Assembly (NCBI GenBank): GCA_039640495.1
Contig: CP046864.1
Coordinates: 2,715,001-2,779,000, forward strand
DNA: 64,000 nt
Reading direction: 5' to 3'
From: Rhodobacteraceae bacterium IMCC1335
GTDB lineage: Bacteria > Pseudomonadota > Alphaproteobacteria > Rhodobacterales > Rhodobacteraceae
This document shows, piece by piece, positions 63,056-64,000 of this stretch. The translations under genes were made by a program, and so were the position numbers. The notes below the pieces were generated by a model, which saw nothing but the letters and a program-made list of their open reading frames with translations, was not told the DNA's origin and searched no databases. The stretch's first letter is position 1. Each line of letters opens with the position of its first letter.

Positions 63056-63664
63056 TCATCCATCCTTCCCATCAGGGCTTGGCGCTTGACGCGCGCCCCG
63101 ATCATAAGCTTCCCACCCTTCGCCGCAAAACACATCATGGCCAAGCTGGGCCAGAACATGGGGAAAATCCACCATCACCCAATTGTCAGAGATCTTACCA
63201 TCCTCCACTTTCCAAAAGTCCATATACCGGATCTCAATACGCTTCCCCGTCGCTTCAATACCCATGAAATATCCGCTATGGGTGGCTTCCTGGCGCCCAA
63301 AAGCCGCCGCCCATTCGCCCATAAACAGCCGCGCTTCATCAACGCACACCTTATCTGAAAAGGCGGCTTGAAACGGCTTTTGCCAATTGTTCTGAAATTC
63401 TGTCAGGCCAGACTTCGTGCCACAGCCTGCATTGCCCATCCAGCGGAAGCTTTCACTGAAAAACTCGCCGATATCGGCGATTCGGTGATCATTCAACCCA
63501 TCTACCATAGCCTCGATAACAGCCCGCGTTTCGTCTGTTTTAGACATGTCCGTGTCGCGGCTAAGCGTGGCTTGTTCTGGGCGCGATCCCTTCATGCGCC
63601 CAAGCTCCTGTTTAAGCGTTTTTGAGCATCCGCAACTTTCATCTTTATCTGTTGGCACATCCAA
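63056..63664 (-). CDS. SnoaL/NTF2-like protein 3
   Basis: 202 residues as shown; a start at 63547 ([14 protein letters not shown]) is more typical and gives 163 residues. A single NTF2-like fold ([40 protein letters not shown]). Ends one base before the HisD-like start. Third SnoaL-type protein of the operon. Confidence 0.8.
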   Translation of the reverse strand: MDVPTDKDESCGCSKTLKQELGRMKGSRPEQATLSRDTDMSKTDETRAVIEAMVDGLNDHRIADIGEFFSESFRWMGNAGCGTKSGLTEFQNNWQKPFQAAFSDKVCVDEARLFMGEWAAAFGRQEATHSGYFMGIEATGKRIEIRYMDFWKVEDGKISDNWVMVDFPHVLAQLGHDVFCGEGWEAYDRGARQAPSPDGKDG

Positions 63665-63680
63665 ACCTTACGCGCGCAGC

Positions 63681-64000
63681 TCATCCCTTAACCGCCCCTT
63701 GTGTCAGGCCCGATACAATCTGGCGCTGAAAGAACATCACTAAAATAAACAACGGTGCTGTAGCTGAGACCACAGAAGCCACGGCGAACATGATATTGCC
63801 CTCTGTGTAGGTTGTTCCCAAAAACGCTGCTACCTGCGGTACCATCGTACGGTTTTCTTCCGATAATAACATCGCGGTAACCGCAAAATCATTATATGCC
63901 AGTAAAAAGCTGAACAATCCTGTGGTAATCACCCCCGGCCACATCACCGGAATAATCACGTGCCGAAAGGCTTGGAATTGCGTGCAGCCATCAACTTTGG
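63681..64000 (-). CDS. ABC sugar transporter permease (MalG-like), 5' truncated by window edge
   Basis: The C-terminal ~106 residues of an inner-membrane permease: the EAA-loop end (DGCTQFQAFRHVIIPVMWPG) and last membrane helices, ending FQRQIVSGLTQGAVKG as in carbohydrate ABC permeases. It imports the substrate of the downstream enzymes; the rest of the transporter lies beyond the edge. Confidence 0.88.
   Translation of the reverse strand, partial: KVDGCTQFQAFRHVIIPVMWPGVITTGLFSFLLAYNDFAVTAMLLSEENRTMVPQVAAFLGTTYTEGNIMFAVASVVSATAPLFILVMFFQRQIVSGLTQGAVKG

Overview
The window looks like a Roseobacter-clade (Rhodobacteraceae) chromosome. The resident genes at both ends are typical of that group: dTDP-rhamnose genes on the left, and on the right a catabolic operon of SnoaL-like, HisD-like, SDR, LacI and ABC-permease genes. 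No rRNA gene, CRISPR array or complete tRNA was found. Assignments rest on reading motifs by eye; no database search was possible.

Layout. 1-2717: rfbB (partial), rfbD, rfbA and a galE 3' remnant. 2718-53119: a tandem stack of integrative elements at a tRNA-Cys(GCA) gene, marked by four copies of its 44-bp 3' end at 2931, 23835, 46251 and 52928. The intact tRNA-Cys is not in the window. I call the elements E1 (2931-23834), E2 (23835-46250) and E3 (46251-52927); E0 lies to the left and a decayed E4 begins at 52928. Each complete element opens with a full-length tyrosine integrase. Each also carries a convergent, minimal (~190 aa) tyrosine recombinase that is only a catalytic domain. E1 and E3 have near-identical integrase-recombinase blocks and a shared dyad-rich control region; E2 is a divergent relative.

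E1 holds a galU remnant, an orphan antitoxin, a translationally coupled four-gene operon with an RFC/clamp-loader-like ATPase, small backbone genes, a ParB/RepB-like gene, and a GC-rich metal-resistance block (13.2-22.8 kb). That block has a Zn/Cd/Pb ATPase, LspA, ZIP, two SCO1 proteins, PCuAC, a DsbA/DsbB pair, MerR and YnfA, and is bounded by truncated genes. E2 carries a putative defence cargo between its two recombinases: a DUF4011-type helicase-nuclease, a frameshifted TM0106-type nuclease-helicase, an orphan helicase-associated-domain protein, a membrane protein plus PD-(D/E)XK-like nuclease pair, several unknown genes and exonuclease I. E2 also has small backbone genes and a cytochrome b561. 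E3 is small, with galE and three toxin-antitoxin modules plus a HicB remnant. From 53.1 kb come a second cytochrome b561, a decayed stretch, and the catabolic operon running leftward from the window edge.

How it fits together: integrases and matching arm sites insert elements at tRNA-Cys; the int-rec junction and the point beyond the recombinase control region appear to be the two places where cargo is exchanged; cargo is surface-sugar genes, metal resistance, putative anti-phage nucleases and addiction modules.
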